DNA from: Thermincola carboxydiphila
GTDB taxonomy: Bacteria; Bacillota; Thermincolia; Thermincolales; UBA2595
Direction: 5' to 3'
Assembly (NCBI GenBank): GCA_016841045.1
Contig: JAENZX010000004.1
Location: 62,001 to 126,000, forward strand
Length of the DNA: 64,000 nucleotides
The translations under genes were made by a program, and so were the position numbers. Positions 27,620-36,148 of the stretch are shown here, one piece after another. The notes under the pieces were generated by a model, which was not told the origin of the DNA, ran no database searches, and saw only the letters and a program-made list of their open reading frames with translations. Each line of letters opens with the position of its first letter. The first letter of the stretch is position 1.

Positions 27620-28459
27620 TCAATAAAAACTCCTGAAACGGTTTAGCAGCGGAAGGCTATCCCAGGGATCATAGGCAATTAATTTTTTAAAATCAATATC
27701 GGGTCGTACAAAAGCTGTTGCTTTGTTGTTTAACATACTTGCAGTAAACGAAAAGGTACTATTTGAAATTGCCATAGCATCACATTGGGTTAGCAAATAA
27801 AAATCCGGATAAAAACTAGCTTTGGGGAACGAATCAAATAAATCCCGGGAAACAACCGGGCAGTATTCTGAGAAATCAGGAGCCACAACGTCTATCTCGT
27901 CACTTGAGAGGAATAAAACCGGGTCATTCAAATTTGGCCATATAGAATTTAACCAATTTTTATACCAGGCAGTCGGTGCAATAAAAAAGACTTTTTTTCT
28001 GTCTGAATTCTTATATTTTTTATAATCCCCTCTCCTAATATGCAGGCCAACTATTGTTTTCCCCCTGGAATACAGTTTATTCAGGCCTTTTTCCATTTGA
28101 GCATTTATTTTTGGAGCTGGTTTAAACAACGACTGGAAATAATCTTTATAAGGTACAAAATACGAGGTATGAAATTGATAAAATCCGAAAAAATCAGCGT
28201 TTTGATACCGCGGTTCAGCTTCACTAAAAATCCTTTGCAGGTTTGTTTGTTCCTCTTCAAGTATCATAGGCAGTTTTTTTGTTATGGGAGGGTCTTTATG
28301 CCCAAATAGGTACTGGCCAATCCACTCAGGGGTTTCGACCCGAAAACCAAACACTTGTGCATAAATTTTAAGAAATGCATACTGAAAAATTTGATTACCG
28401 AACCGGCCTTTTCTTCCCAACGTAGACATAGTTACAACCGGTCTGTCAGATTCAGTCAT
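27620..28459 (-). CDS. Alpha-1,2-fucosyltransferase-like protein (GT11)
   Basis: A 279-aa protein with GT11 hallmarks: the N-terminal G-R-FGNQ-FQYA motif, the central donor-binding HIRRGDY (around residue 138) and a C-terminal MAISNSTFSFTASML segment in which the Ser/Asn-rich loop is typical. It would transfer fucose from GDP-fucose to a surface or spore glycan, consistent with adjacent gmd/fcl. The ATG at 28459 is preceded by a weak GGGGGT-type site. The acceptor sugar is unknown. Confidence 0.83.
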   Translation of the reverse strand: MTESDRPVVTMSTLGRKGRFGNQIFQYAFLKIYAQVFGFRVETPEWIGQYLFGHKDPPITKKLPMILEEEQTNLQRIFSEAEPRYQNADFFGFYQFHTSYFVPYKDYFQSLFKPAPKINAQMEKGLNKLYSRGKTIVGLHIRRGDYKKYKNSDRKKVFFIAPTAWYKNWLNSIWPNLNDPVLFLSSDEIDVVAPDFSEYCPVVSRDLFDSFPKASFYPDFYLLTQCDAMAISNSTFSFTASMLNNKATAFVRPDIDFKKLIAYDPWDSLPLLNRFRSFY

Positions 28460-28574
28460 TCTTTAAAGCACCCCCTTTTAATTGATTCTTATCTGATTGT
28501 AACGGTAATTCATTAGATGACGTATTATGTAGAAACATATTCAGATACAGAAAAGTAAATGGACAGGTGATTAA

Positions 28575-29927
28575 ATGATGTATTATAAAGTCTATATGGA
28601 TGACGGGGAGGGTAAGGTCTGGCAGGTGCCGCCTCAACTCGCAGTAAAATTCAATCTCAAAGAAAATGATTTGGTAATACTAAAATTCGGTTCATTATCA
28701 ATTCAAACGAATGTTAAACTAGTAAGTTTATCTTTCGAGGTCAAACAACGCATGGGATTTTCAAGAGAAGTTCTGGCAGCGCTCAAGATTCCAGAAGATT
28801 TAGCACTGGCGATTCAACCTGATGGTACAGGACAATTTCGCTTCGGTCCAATAATAGGGATTTTAACTTTTTCTCATGTCATCAGGAAAAAGCAGTTAAA
28901 CCGGTACATTAATTATGCAAATTTCATGAAGGATAGTGGGCTGCTTTACGTTTTCGAACCTTCAAGTATTCAGCCGCAGACAAAAACTATAAGAGGTTTC
29001 CACTATGACAAGATTAAAGCAGCTTGGGAAGAAGGGGAATACCCATATCCTAATGTGGTTATAGACCGAATGTATCCAAATGACTATAAAACCCATTTCG
29101 AACTTGAAAAAGTCATTGGAAAAAACAGGATCTTTAATAAAAAAACACTGATAAATAAAATAGAATTCAATACTGCGCTTGAGAAGGATCCTTTACTGAA
29201 AGATTATATCCCGGAAACGAAGCTGTTACTGACTTTAAAAGATTTAAATTATTTTTTGACCAAATATGATGAGGTCTTCTTAAAGCCAACGGATTCAATG
29301 AGAGGAAGAGGTATCATCTATATAACTGCCAATCAAAACGAATTAATTTGCAGGTATATGGATGGCAGAATTCCTGTGAAAAGAAAAATACACAAAGCTG
29401 AATATGTATTCGAAGTCCTAGGGCAGGTGTGCGAATATAAAAGACCTTTTGTGATTCAGGCTGCGATAAACAGGATGAAATTTATGGGACGCCCATTTAG
29501 CTTTAGGGTAATGACAACCAAAGACGGCTCCGGGTGCTGGTCAGTTCCAATTATTGTTGCAAAAGCAGCAGGCCCAGGTGAATTGCTTACAAATATCTCA
29601 GCAGGGGCTGACTATGTATTGCTAAAAGACCTTGGGAATTGGATCAAAGAGCAGCTGCCTGATAAAAATACCGATTTTCTTAATCAGCTGATTAATTTAT
29701 CTCTCAAAACCTCAAAAACCCTTGACATTCAATTTGGTCCCCTTGGTAAACTTGGAATAGATGCGGTAATGGATGCATCTGGAAAAATATGGTTAATAGA
29801 AGCAAACGGCAACCCGGGTGTTATTTTCCGCAGAGGTCAAAGAGAATTTCCCGCCTGGCACACTCAAGTCTATGAGCATCCACTTTCTTACGCTATGTTT
29901 CTGGCTGGTTTCTCTAAATTTCAATAG
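28575..29927 (+). CDS. YheC/YheD-family ATP-grasp protein (spore coat associated)
   Basis: A 450-aa protein with an N-terminal YheC/D domain (residues 1-115) and an ATP-grasp domain (residues 165-440). The ATP-grasp lysine strand is VFLKPTDSMRGRGIIYI and the metal-binding end is LIEANGNPGV. Bacillus YheC/YheD proteins are associated with the spore coat; the ligation they catalyse is not established. This is one of the better signs that the surrounding glycan genes concern the spore surface. ATG at 28575 with a modest AGGTGAT site. It is convergent with the next gene by a 7-bp overlap. Confidence 0.85.
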   Translation: MMYYKVYMDDGEGKVWQVPPQLAVKFNLKENDLVILKFGSLSIQTNVKLVSLSFEVKQRMGFSREVLAALKIPEDLALAIQPDGTGQFRFGPIIGILTFSHVIRKKQLNRYINYANFMKDSGLLYVFEPSSIQPQTKTIRGFHYDKIKAAWEEGEYPYPNVVIDRMYPNDYKTHFELEKVIGKNRIFNKKTLINKIEFNTALEKDPLLKDYIPETKLLLTLKDLNYFLTKYDEVFLKPTDSMRGRGIIYITANQNELICRYMDGRIPVKRKIHKAEYVFEVLGQVCEYKRPFVIQAAINRMKFMGRPFSFRVMTTKDGSGCWSVPIIVAKAAGPGELLTNISAGADYVLLKDLGNWIKEQLPDKNTDFLNQLINLSLKTSKTLDIQFGPLGKLGIDAVMDASGKIWLIEANGNPGVIFRRGQREFPAWHTQVYEHPLSYAMFLAGFSKFQ

Positions 29928-31207
29928 ACAGCAAAAAAACGATTATTAATAAGTTGAGACTGTGGTTCAATGGCGGACATAAAATTTTGTGTAATTAACA
30001 TCTGTTCCTTATTTGCGTTCAAAAGTCTTTCTGCCGACTCGTGCGATAAGTTTGATATAATATGCTTTTTGGGTTCAAACTGCTCCCCCCTGAAGGAGCC
30101 GGGTAAACCGGAATACAAATCATAATTTTTATCATAGCAGGATACTCTTACAAGAGGTGTTCCTGCTTTTTTGAACAAGGAAGATAAAGCAGAGCAAATG
30201 CCCATAACTGTATCCTCATCAGAACTGCCTTTTTTCAGGAAAACCTCTTCACCAAAACCGTTGACTTTATTTGTTACTTCCTCAATTACATCCAATGCTG
30301 TTTTTTTATTCATTATCTCATCCAGCGGCCTTCCATTAACTTTCACTGTTTCCGGTGGAATAAAACCTGTATGGTTATGAGGACCTATATAATCTAGCGA
30401 AATTGATCTTATATTAATTCCTTGTAATTTAAGCTGCTTTCTTAAGAAGAATCTCGCCCTTATATTATCATTCTCACACGGAGATGTGATTGTTTCCGGT
30501 TTTAAGCCCGAGAAATGTTGTAAGATACTGTTTGTTGTATCGACTTCATTTATCATATTAAAAATGTTTCCGTTATAATTTTTCAGGACCTGGGATAAGT
30601 ATTTGACGCCGATACCCGAATGTTCCAGGTTATACAAACGGGTAAATCCTGCCGAAATGCTTTGGGATAATTCGTTTATCGCTCTACGCAGTAAAATTCT
30701 TTCATTTAGAATGTGTTTTGAATTAAGAAGAATTTTTTTACGCAAGTCATAGCCTTGTGAAATGTAAAGACTACTTATTCCAGGTATGATTAGTTTCATT
30801 CTTGATAGCAATAGCTCAAAATGACTTAAGTAATCAGGTCTTATTTTTTCTTTTTTAGCTTTGTCGATATAAATCAGCTCATCCAAATTATATTTTGCTG
30901 CAAGAATTAATACTTTCTTACCATTACCGTTGCTTAATTGAACAAGGTCATCTATACAATTGAACGTCTTAAACTCTACTTTTTCATCTAATTTGTTTAA
31001 TTCATTTTTCTTAGCCCGCTGCATTAAATAAATTCTGAAGATGTCTTCATTTATGCTGTCCTTTTTATTAATCACTTTATCATTAGAAAGGGATTCTCTG
31101 CACCAGACGTTAATCTTCTTGATATACCTATCCAGCTGCTGACCGAAAATGGTCTTTAGCAGTGAAAGAGTAACCCTTCCGTTCCCAACAATATCTAATT
31201 GATACAT
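29921..31207 (-). CDS. Divergent malate/lactate-dehydrogenase-fold protein
   Basis: A 428-aa protein that I place, with moderate certainty, in the LDH/MDH superfamily. It has a Rossmann start (LDIVGNGRVTLSLLK), then after about 200 residues N-E-V-D (220-223, where LDH has N-P-V-D), D-N-I-R (247-250, matching catalytic DxxR) and G-P-H-N-H-T-G (275-281, matching the GEHG loop with the catalytic His). The order and spacing fit the LDH core, but the protein is about 110 residues longer and very diverged. No metabolic context suggests lactate or malate; a polysaccharide-linked oxidoreductase or a binding role is possible. It is flanked by glycosyltransferases on the same strand. Confidence 0.55.
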   Translation of the reverse strand: MYQLDIVGNGRVTLSLLKTIFGQQLDRYIKKINVWCRESLSNDKVINKKDSINEDIFRIYLMQRAKKNELNKLDEKVEFKTFNCIDDLVQLSNGNGKKVLILAAKYNLDELIYIDKAKKEKIRPDYLSHFELLLSRMKLIIPGISSLYISQGYDLRKKILLNSKHILNERILLRRAINELSQSISAGFTRLYNLEHSGIGVKYLSQVLKNYNGNIFNMINEVDTTNSILQHFSGLKPETITSPCENDNIRARFFLRKQLKLQGINIRSISLDYIGPHNHTGFIPPETVKVNGRPLDEIMNKKTALDVIEEVTNKVNGFGEEVFLKKGSSDEDTVMGICSALSSLFKKAGTPLVRVSCYDKNYDLYSGLPGSFRGEQFEPKKHIISNLSHESAERLLNANKEQMLITQNFMSAIEPQSQLINNRFFAVY

Positions 31208-31219
31208 ACTATCAGCCTT

Positions 31220-32017
31220 CTAAATTTTATTTTTTTTGTTCTTTCCTTTGAGGCTCTTAGGTTCACGGTGATGATTTAGTAATGTAGCATATGGCGAATT
31301 AGTATATGGCGTTGAAGCGTAACCGCCAGTCTCCCCAGGTTGGCGAAATTCCTTCATTTTATGTCTGTTTCCTGTTTGGTTTGGGTTTCTATATATTTCA
31401 ATGTCATGCTTTACAGCCAATAAAGATAGAATAGACTGATCATGGCGGTGTTCTTTGAATTCGGGAAGATTCTCCAAACCACAAATATTTTCAATATCTG
31501 TTACAATATTTTCATTACAGCAGTAATGCAGCCACTCTTCTACAAAATTCCTGTTTCTTTCATTATTAAGATAAATGGAAAAAGAGCCCATTATCTGTTC
31601 TCCATTCCAGTATTTGGTATAATCACAATCCATCATGACAAAACAGTCCCTTTTGGTCCACTTTTTGTTTAGCTGGCCATGAGTCCTAAATAGCATAATT
31701 CCATCCTGTTGGCTGCAAATCTTAAAGAGAGGATCCAAGGGCTTGATTATCTCAATTCCACAATCACAGTAAATTACAATATCATCTTCTGGAACCTTAG
31801 ACATTGTCTGTAAAATAAAGTAAGGCTTCCAAATCCAGTACCCTGCTCCCCTTTTTTTGTCCAATATTTTTTTGTTATTTCGATAAAATTCTGTTTCAAA
31901 AAGATCCTTTTCCTGGTAAGCAAAAATCTTATCTACTCCAAATTTACTTGCTGAACGATTTAACTTTTCCTGGGAATCATAAAACCGGGGATTTGCATAA
32001 TTAACTAAATTAATCAT
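31220..32017 (-). CDS. Putative GT-A type glycosyltransferase
   Basis: A 265-aa protein. The segment RGAGYWIWKPYFILQTM followed by IVIYCDCGIEI resembles capsule-synthesis-type glycosyltransferases in which a WKP motif precedes a DxD-like metal site. A C-terminal HDQSIL element is typical of the acceptor end of GT-A enzymes. Donor and acceptor cannot be told. ATG 32017 is chosen because AGGTG lies 9 nt upstream; an upstream TTG at 32050 has no ribosome site. It lies between the GT4 gene and the dehydrogenase-fold gene, 12 bp from the latter. Confidence 0.65.
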   Translation of the reverse strand: MINLVNYANPRFYDSQEKLNRSASKFGVDKIFAYQEKDLFETEFYRNNKKILDKKRGAGYWIWKPYFILQTMSKVPEDDIVIYCDCGIEIIKPLDPLFKICSQQDGIMLFRTHGQLNKKWTKRDCFVMMDCDYTKYWNGEQIMGSFSIYLNNERNRNFVEEWLHYCCNENIVTDIENICGLENLPEFKEHRHDQSILSLLAVKHDIEIYRNPNQTGNRHKMKEFRQPGETGGYASTPYTNSPYATLLNHHREPKSLKGKNKKNKI

Positions 32018-32062
32018 TAATTCGCACCTACTTAAAGTTTTTGAAATCAAGCCTAAAACAAA

Positions 32063-33241
32063 TTACTTGGGCTTAATTTGCTCTTTAGGTTTGTTTTGCT
32101 TTTTGAGCTCTAATGCTTTAAATATTTCCTTTAATTTCAGCGCATATTGACCAAAATTATATCTCTCACAAATTAAGCTGCGATTTCTCTTCCCAAATGT
32201 TTCTCTTAGTTCCTCATTATCTAACAATTTGTTTATTGCATCTGCATAAGCCAAGGGTTGATCATATTGTTCAATTATGAAACCATTTTGACCATTTGAG
32301 ATGACCTCAGGCATTCCTCCACGATTTGCAGCCACAACCGGCAGACCGGCAGCCATCGATTCATAAAGTACTCGGCCTAAGGGTTCTTCCCACTGAGACG
32401 GGCAGACAAAGATATCACTCATGGTATAGTAGTTTGTTATTTGATTTACAGGTATAAAATTGGTGAAATAAATATGTTTTGATATTTCCGCAGCACTTGC
32501 CTTTAGTTCACTGATATAATCATTAATTCCCTTGTTTCCAAACCCCTTGCTGCCGACAATGACCAATGCTGTTTTAGCGTGTCGCTCCTGCACATACTTC
32601 ATCGCTTGAATCAGGTGATGGCATCCTTTATAATCAACAAGCCGGCCAACAAAGAGTACAATACGATAATCGTCCGGGATGCCCAATTCCTGCTTCATCT
32701 GATATGTGATATTTTGGCCTTCCGGCGTAAAACGGGGAGTAAAACGCCAGGGGTCTTCACCGGTATAAATTGCTGTAAGTTTACCCGAAGCTTCCTTATA
32801 CCTTTTAAGCAAATCTGAAGCTAAAAATTTGCTTACCGTAACAATGTAATCCGCTGTGTTAATAATTTGCTTTGACTTGTTGTCATCCGTGGTATGGCCT
32901 AGCCTTAAATTATGAAGGGATAATACAAGAATAGATTTTCGTGCAACTTTTCTAATTCCCCAAATCCATTGGTGGTTGTTATATACCTGTATAAGATCAA
33001 AGAACTCTTTATTAAGGTGATCCAATACATCCTTTATGTATGTTGCCTTGGGATAGCGGATAAACTTTACACCATTAACCTTTTCTGAATTGGGTAATGA
33101 CCGGTCCTGGATGGAGAAAACTGTAACATCATAATTCATGCGGGCCAAATACGGAGCAGAACGATCGATTGTTAATTCTATAGCTCCACTCCGGATGGGA
33201 GGGCATGGAAGTGAAGCCGGGCAAATCAGGGCGATTTTCAT
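32063..33241 (-). CDS. Glycosyltransferase family 4
   Basis: A 392-aa retaining GT-B glycosyltransferase. The N-terminal Rossmann domain opens with MKIALICPASLPCPP; the C-terminal donor domain has VLFVGRLVDYKGCHHLIQA and the E-x7-E element EEPLGRVLYESMAAGLP that binds the nucleotide sugar. Family members build polysaccharide, teichoic acid or spore glycans. ATG 33241 is chosen because GAAGGTG is 7 nt upstream. It appears to be the first gene of a three-gene minus-strand run. Confidence 0.9.
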   Translation of the reverse strand: MKIALICPASLPCPPIRSGAIELTIDRSAPYLARMNYDVTVFSIQDRSLPNSEKVNGVKFIRYPKATYIKDVLDHLNKEFFDLIQVYNNHQWIWGIRKVARKSILVLSLHNLRLGHTTDDNKSKQIINTADYIVTVSKFLASDLLKRYKEASGKLTAIYTGEDPWRFTPRFTPEGQNITYQMKQELGIPDDYRIVLFVGRLVDYKGCHHLIQAMKYVQERHAKTALVIVGSKGFGNKGINDYISELKASAAEISKHIYFTNFIPVNQITNYYTMSDIFVCPSQWEEPLGRVLYESMAAGLPVVAANRGGMPEVISNGQNGFIIEQYDQPLAYADAINKLLDNEELRETFGKRNRSLICERYNFGQYALKLKEIFKALELKKQNKPKEQIKPK

Positions 33242-33340
33242 GTTATTCACCTTCAAATATAGTAGTTTACTATAATATATTAATATGTCACTAAAATGCT
33301 CCTTATGGAAAAGATGATTGGGTCACTCACGCCCTGCCAT

Positions 33341-33377
33341 TAAAAACAAACAGAGCCATGGTTCAAAACCATGGCTC
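33341..33377 (-). terminator. Terminator of the BlaI/BlaR1-like operon
   Basis: An 11-bp perfect stem (33377-33367 with 33363-33353), a 3-nt loop and a T-rich tract on the minus strand, 11 nt beyond the protease gene. Confidence 0.88.
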
Positions 33378-33387
33378 CTTCCACAAG

Positions 33388-34362
33388 CTAACATAATATA
33401 TATAAGGTTACCGTTGAGATAATAACTAATACAGAGAATGCCACTGGTCCTAACAGGCGATCATTTATCAAACAAAAATCCCCATTTACCAGCCTTTCAA
33501 CTCTCTGGTCAAGAATCCCGGCATGGCTGACGAAGTTTGGAAACGGAACAAGCTCGTCCATAATACTGCCACGCGACATTTTCCAGACTTTAATGAGTGC
33601 TTCGGCAAATGCCATCGGTTTATTTGTAAGCTTAATAGCAAAATCATCAGATGCTTTTTCCTTCTCAGAACTGTAATCCCTATAAATAAAGAATATCAGC
33701 GGAGTAAAAAACATGAGGTCCCTCAAAAAGACCACAATCCAATTAGAAAGGGAATCTCCCCGGTATATATGGCCAAGCTCATGAGCTATAACTGTTTCAA
33801 GTTCCTCATCATCCAGCGCATTGATCAATCCCTCTGATAGAACAATAACCGGTGAACGATAACCCATGGTAAAGGCTCTCGCAAATACACTTTTTGTAAT
33901 GACAAGTTTAGGGATATCCATGTCCGCCTTCTCACAGAGCATTTCAAGGATAGAATATACCCGAACATTCTCTGACTTAGTCACGAATCCATATCTTTTT
34001 GCAAAATTCCTGGCAGCAAAAATACTTAAACCAGCTCTGGTTACAGCAAAAACAACGGAAGCAATAAAGAGTGGTGTAAGAATTGTTGCTAAAACATTGC
34101 CACCAACACAGACCCAACTGCTAACTACATCAGGCTTATCTCCAAAGACAAAACACTGGCTCAGGAAAAAAGATTGGCGAAAAAAATATGAAGCAAAGGG
34201 AATAATAAACGGAATGGAGTAAACCACACTACGCCATTTGGCATCTCGAAAAAGCCCAAGGCGTATCAGTACACGGCAAAGCAGGTAACTTATCAAAGTC
34301 CCTATTAATACATATATAATCAAGGGATGGATATAATTTTCAATTATTTGTCTGTAAGCCAT
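33388..34362 (-). CDS. M56/BlaR1-type membrane metalloprotease without a sensor domain
   Basis: A 324-aa membrane protease. Membrane helices lie near residues 14-32, 43-63, 85-110 and at the C-terminus (LLGPVAFSVLVIIST). The zinc motif HELGH (in TVIAHELGHIYRGDSLS, about residues 191-195) is intact. BlaR1/MecR1 proteins share this protease, cleave or trigger cleavage of the adjacent BlaI repressor and usually carry an external penicillin-binding sensor; here it is absent, so the signal must be something else, perhaps in the membrane. It starts 3 bp after the blaI-like gene, forming a two-gene unit. Confidence 0.85.
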   Translation of the reverse strand: MAYRQIIENYIHPLIIYVLIGTLISYLLCRVLIRLGLFRDAKWRSVVYSIPFIIPFASYFFRQSFFLSQCFVFGDKPDVVSSWVCVGGNVLATILTPLFIASVVFAVTRAGLSIFAARNFAKRYGFVTKSENVRVYSILEMLCEKADMDIPKLVITKSVFARAFTMGYRSPVIVLSEGLINALDDEELETVIAHELGHIYRGDSLSNWIVVFLRDLMFFTPLIFFIYRDYSSEKEKASDDFAIKLTNKPMAFAEALIKVWKMSRGSIMDELVPFPNFVSHAGILDQRVERLVNGDFCLINDRLLGPVAFSVLVIISTVTLYILC

Positions 34363-34365
34363 AAC

Positions 34366-34797
34366 TTATCCCTCCCCTTTTTTCCTACGCTCCTTAATTA
34401 GTTGTTCAAGTCTGCTTAGCTTATTTTCATCTTTAGAACTAAGTGTGTCGACAATATGTGAAATAGCCGGCTCTGCAAAATCCTCAAGAAGTCCGTCAAG
34501 TACTTCGGATGCAACCTGGCTGGCAAATTCTTCTTCACTAATGGCCGAGGAATAGATAAATACATTTCCCCGGGATTGTTTCTTCAGCAGCTGCTTATCA
34601 GCTAAGCGGCTCATAATAGTCATAACAGTAGTATAAGCAAGGTCTTTCTCAAGCCTTAACTTTTCATAAACATTTCTGACTGTAACTTCATCTGAGTTCC
34701 AGACGATTTTCATAACATCAGCCTCTAAATCTCCCAGAACCTTTTTAAAACCCATTTTATGAGGTTTAAAATCAGAAATCCCCTTAGGTAATATCAT
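34366..34797 (-). CDS. BlaI/MecI-family transcriptional repressor
   Basis: A 143-aa winged-helix repressor. The DNA-binding domain (residues 17-85) shows LEADVMKIVW, VRNVYEKL and TTVMTIMSRLADKQLLKKQSRG, all typical of BlaI. The C-terminal dimerisation helices follow. BlaI dimers bind ACTACA-N-TGTAGT-type dyads and are inactivated through the partner protease. Matching dyads lie on its own promoter and on the promoter of the divergent cytochrome maturation operon, suggesting autoregulation and control of that operon. ATG at 34797 with GGAGGG upstream. Confidence 0.92.
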   Translation of the reverse strand: MILPKGISDFKPHKMGFKKVLGDLEADVMKIVWNSDEVTVRNVYEKLRLEKDLAYTTVMTIMSRLADKQLLKKQSRGNVFIYSSAISEEEFASQVASEVLDGLLEDFAEPAISHIVDTLSSKDENKLSRLEQLIKERRKKGEG

Positions 34798-34867
34798 CGT
34801 TTACCCTCCTTTTTCTGTAACATCAGTATTTACATTTAAATTTAACTAAAATATTAGCTTAATAAAC

Positions 34868-34915
34868 TTAACTATATATTAGTTTAATATTTATACCTAC
34901 TACAGTCAATAGTAG
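34868..34915 (-). promoter_or_regulatory. Promoter and operator-like dyads of the blaI-like gene
   Basis: Minus-strand promoter TTGACT (34909-34904), 17-nt spacer, TAAACT (34886-34881). A dyad CTACTA-N7-TAGTAG (34897-34915) covers the -35, and TTAACTA...TAGTTTAA (34868-34887) covers the -10. The placement fits autorepression, but the dyads are looser than those at 35065 and 35087. Confidence 0.5.
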
Positions 34916-35026
34916 TTTTTGCCTGTCTAACTGCTATGCACGTTGTTATTTCGCGTAATAATCAGCTTTTAGTGCCAAATATCATGTAAAATCTATTTAA
35001 ACACCAAATACGCCGGATTTTGGGGT

Positions 35027-35056
35027 TTGTGTTTCTTAGAACAAACAATATACAAT
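35027..35056 (+). promoter_or_regulatory. Candidate promoter of the cytochrome maturation operon
   Basis: TTGTGT (35027-35032), 18-nt spacer, TACAAT (35051-35056); transcription would start near 35063, right before the two BlaI-type dyads. Confidence 0.5.
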
Positions 35057-35064
35057 CATATTGC

Positions 35065-35081
35065 TACTACTCGTCGTAGTA
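35065..35081. promoter_or_regulatory. BlaI-type operator O1
   Basis: TACTAC-TCGTC-GTAGTA, a perfect 6-bp dyad with 5-nt centre, just downstream of the predicted -10. It contains the TAC/GTA arms of BlaI/MecI operators. Confidence 0.6.
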
Positions 35082-35086
35082 ATACC

Positions 35087-35101
35087 ACTACAACATGTAG
35101 T
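35087..35101. promoter_or_regulatory. BlaI-type operator O2
   Basis: ACTACA-ACA-TGTAGT, a perfect 6-bp dyad with 3-nt centre. It matches the ACTACA...TGTAGT core of known BlaI/MecI operators almost exactly and lies 5 bp from O1, allowing cooperative binding. Confidence 0.68.
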
Positions 35102-35130
35102 ACTACCTATAATAACAGGAGGTAAATTCA

Positions 35131-36120
35131 ATGAGGAAGAATTTAAAGGTATTCAGAATGATGGGGATTGCACTTATTTTAACAATGGCACTTACACTTA
35201 TCCCTTTCGCGCCACCATCATTGGCCGCACCACAAGATGATTCGTTTGAAGTGAAAACAATGGATTTACAAATCTCACCTGAATATGATGACCCACGAGT
35301 ACTGGCTGTTATATCTGGTACACTTGTGAACACTTCAGGGAAAGAATACAACGGCAGAGTATATTTTAATGTACCTAAAGATATCGAAGTAAACATGGCC
35401 TGTGAAATCGTAAATGGCTCAGGTCACTCATGCCAGCCCTATGAAATTGAGGATAAAGGCAGCTACCAGGTATTAAGCTGGAAAATAACCCGTACCATCA
35501 ACCCAGGTGAAGAATACCCCATTTGGCTGGAATATTACTACAATCCTCTAAAAGGCACACCTGACAAAACTATGACCCTTGAATATATCCCCTACTATAA
35601 GACTCTTGAGTTAAAAACTGCTATAAAAGAGCCTCTTAAATCATCTAATTTTAAACTCGATCCTGCTCCTACAACAACCGGCCAGGATGGTGAAGGATTT
35701 AAAAACGACTACTATACCTTCCAAAATATAGACTCCACGACTCCTGTCGTTATTAACATTAGTTACACCAAAAATGATAACAAACCATCAATAGAAAAAC
35801 AACAACCAGATAGTGGTCAGCAGGCAGGAACATCCGAACTTGGTACATCGGCCTGGAAGAAGCCCGAGGTCCTAATCCCGGTTATCCTTTTTGTAATCGT
35901 GTTAATCATATTCATTTTTTACTCTCTGAACTCATCCAGAAATGTATCACCCAAGGAACGTATTACACGGATCCAAAATAAATATGGAGACTCAAATACA
36001 AAGCCCAAAAAGCATGCGGGTTCAAATAACAATGCCAGTGAGAAAAAACGTATCCGTCAAATGCTGTTAGATGGCGAAATCAGTGAAGAAACTTACAGAG
36101 AGTTAATGGAAAACCTGTAG
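35131..36120 (+). CDS. Exported membrane-anchored protein, first gene of the ccm operon
   Basis: A 329-aa protein with a signal peptide (residues 1-33, ending SLAA), an external beta-rich domain (35-225), a membrane helix (about 245-266) and a cytoplasmic tail ending in a SHOCT-like helix pair (IRQMLLDGEISEETYRELMENL). I do not recognise the external domain. The same layout (signal, beta domain, helix, coiled tail) recurs in the protein at 39552, so the two may be related partners. ATG at 35131 with AGGAGG upstream. It lies directly behind the BlaI-type operators and 28 bp before ccmE; a role in heme delivery or cytochrome assembly is inferred from context only. Confidence 0.7.
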   Translation: MRKNLKVFRMMGIALILTMALTLIPFAPPSLAAPQDDSFEVKTMDLQISPEYDDPRVLAVISGTLVNTSGKEYNGRVYFNVPKDIEVNMACEIVNGSGHSCQPYEIEDKGSYQVLSWKITRTINPGEEYPIWLEYYYNPLKGTPDKTMTLEYIPYYKTLELKTAIKEPLKSSNFKLDPAPTTTGQDGEGFKNDYYTFQNIDSTTPVVINISYTKNDNKPSIEKQQPDSGQQAGTSELGTSAWKKPEVLIPVILFVIVLIIFIFYSLNSSRNVSPKERITRIQNKYGDSNTKPKKHAGSNNNASEKKRIRQMLLDGEISEETYRELMENL

Positions 36121-36148
36121 AGAAAATCAACGCCGGGAGGGACTATTT

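Noticed and set aside
35108-35113. TATAAT upstream of the first ccm-operon gene
   Set aside because: It would place the transcript start within the ribosome site, and no -35 box is present; the promoter at 35027-35056 fits better.
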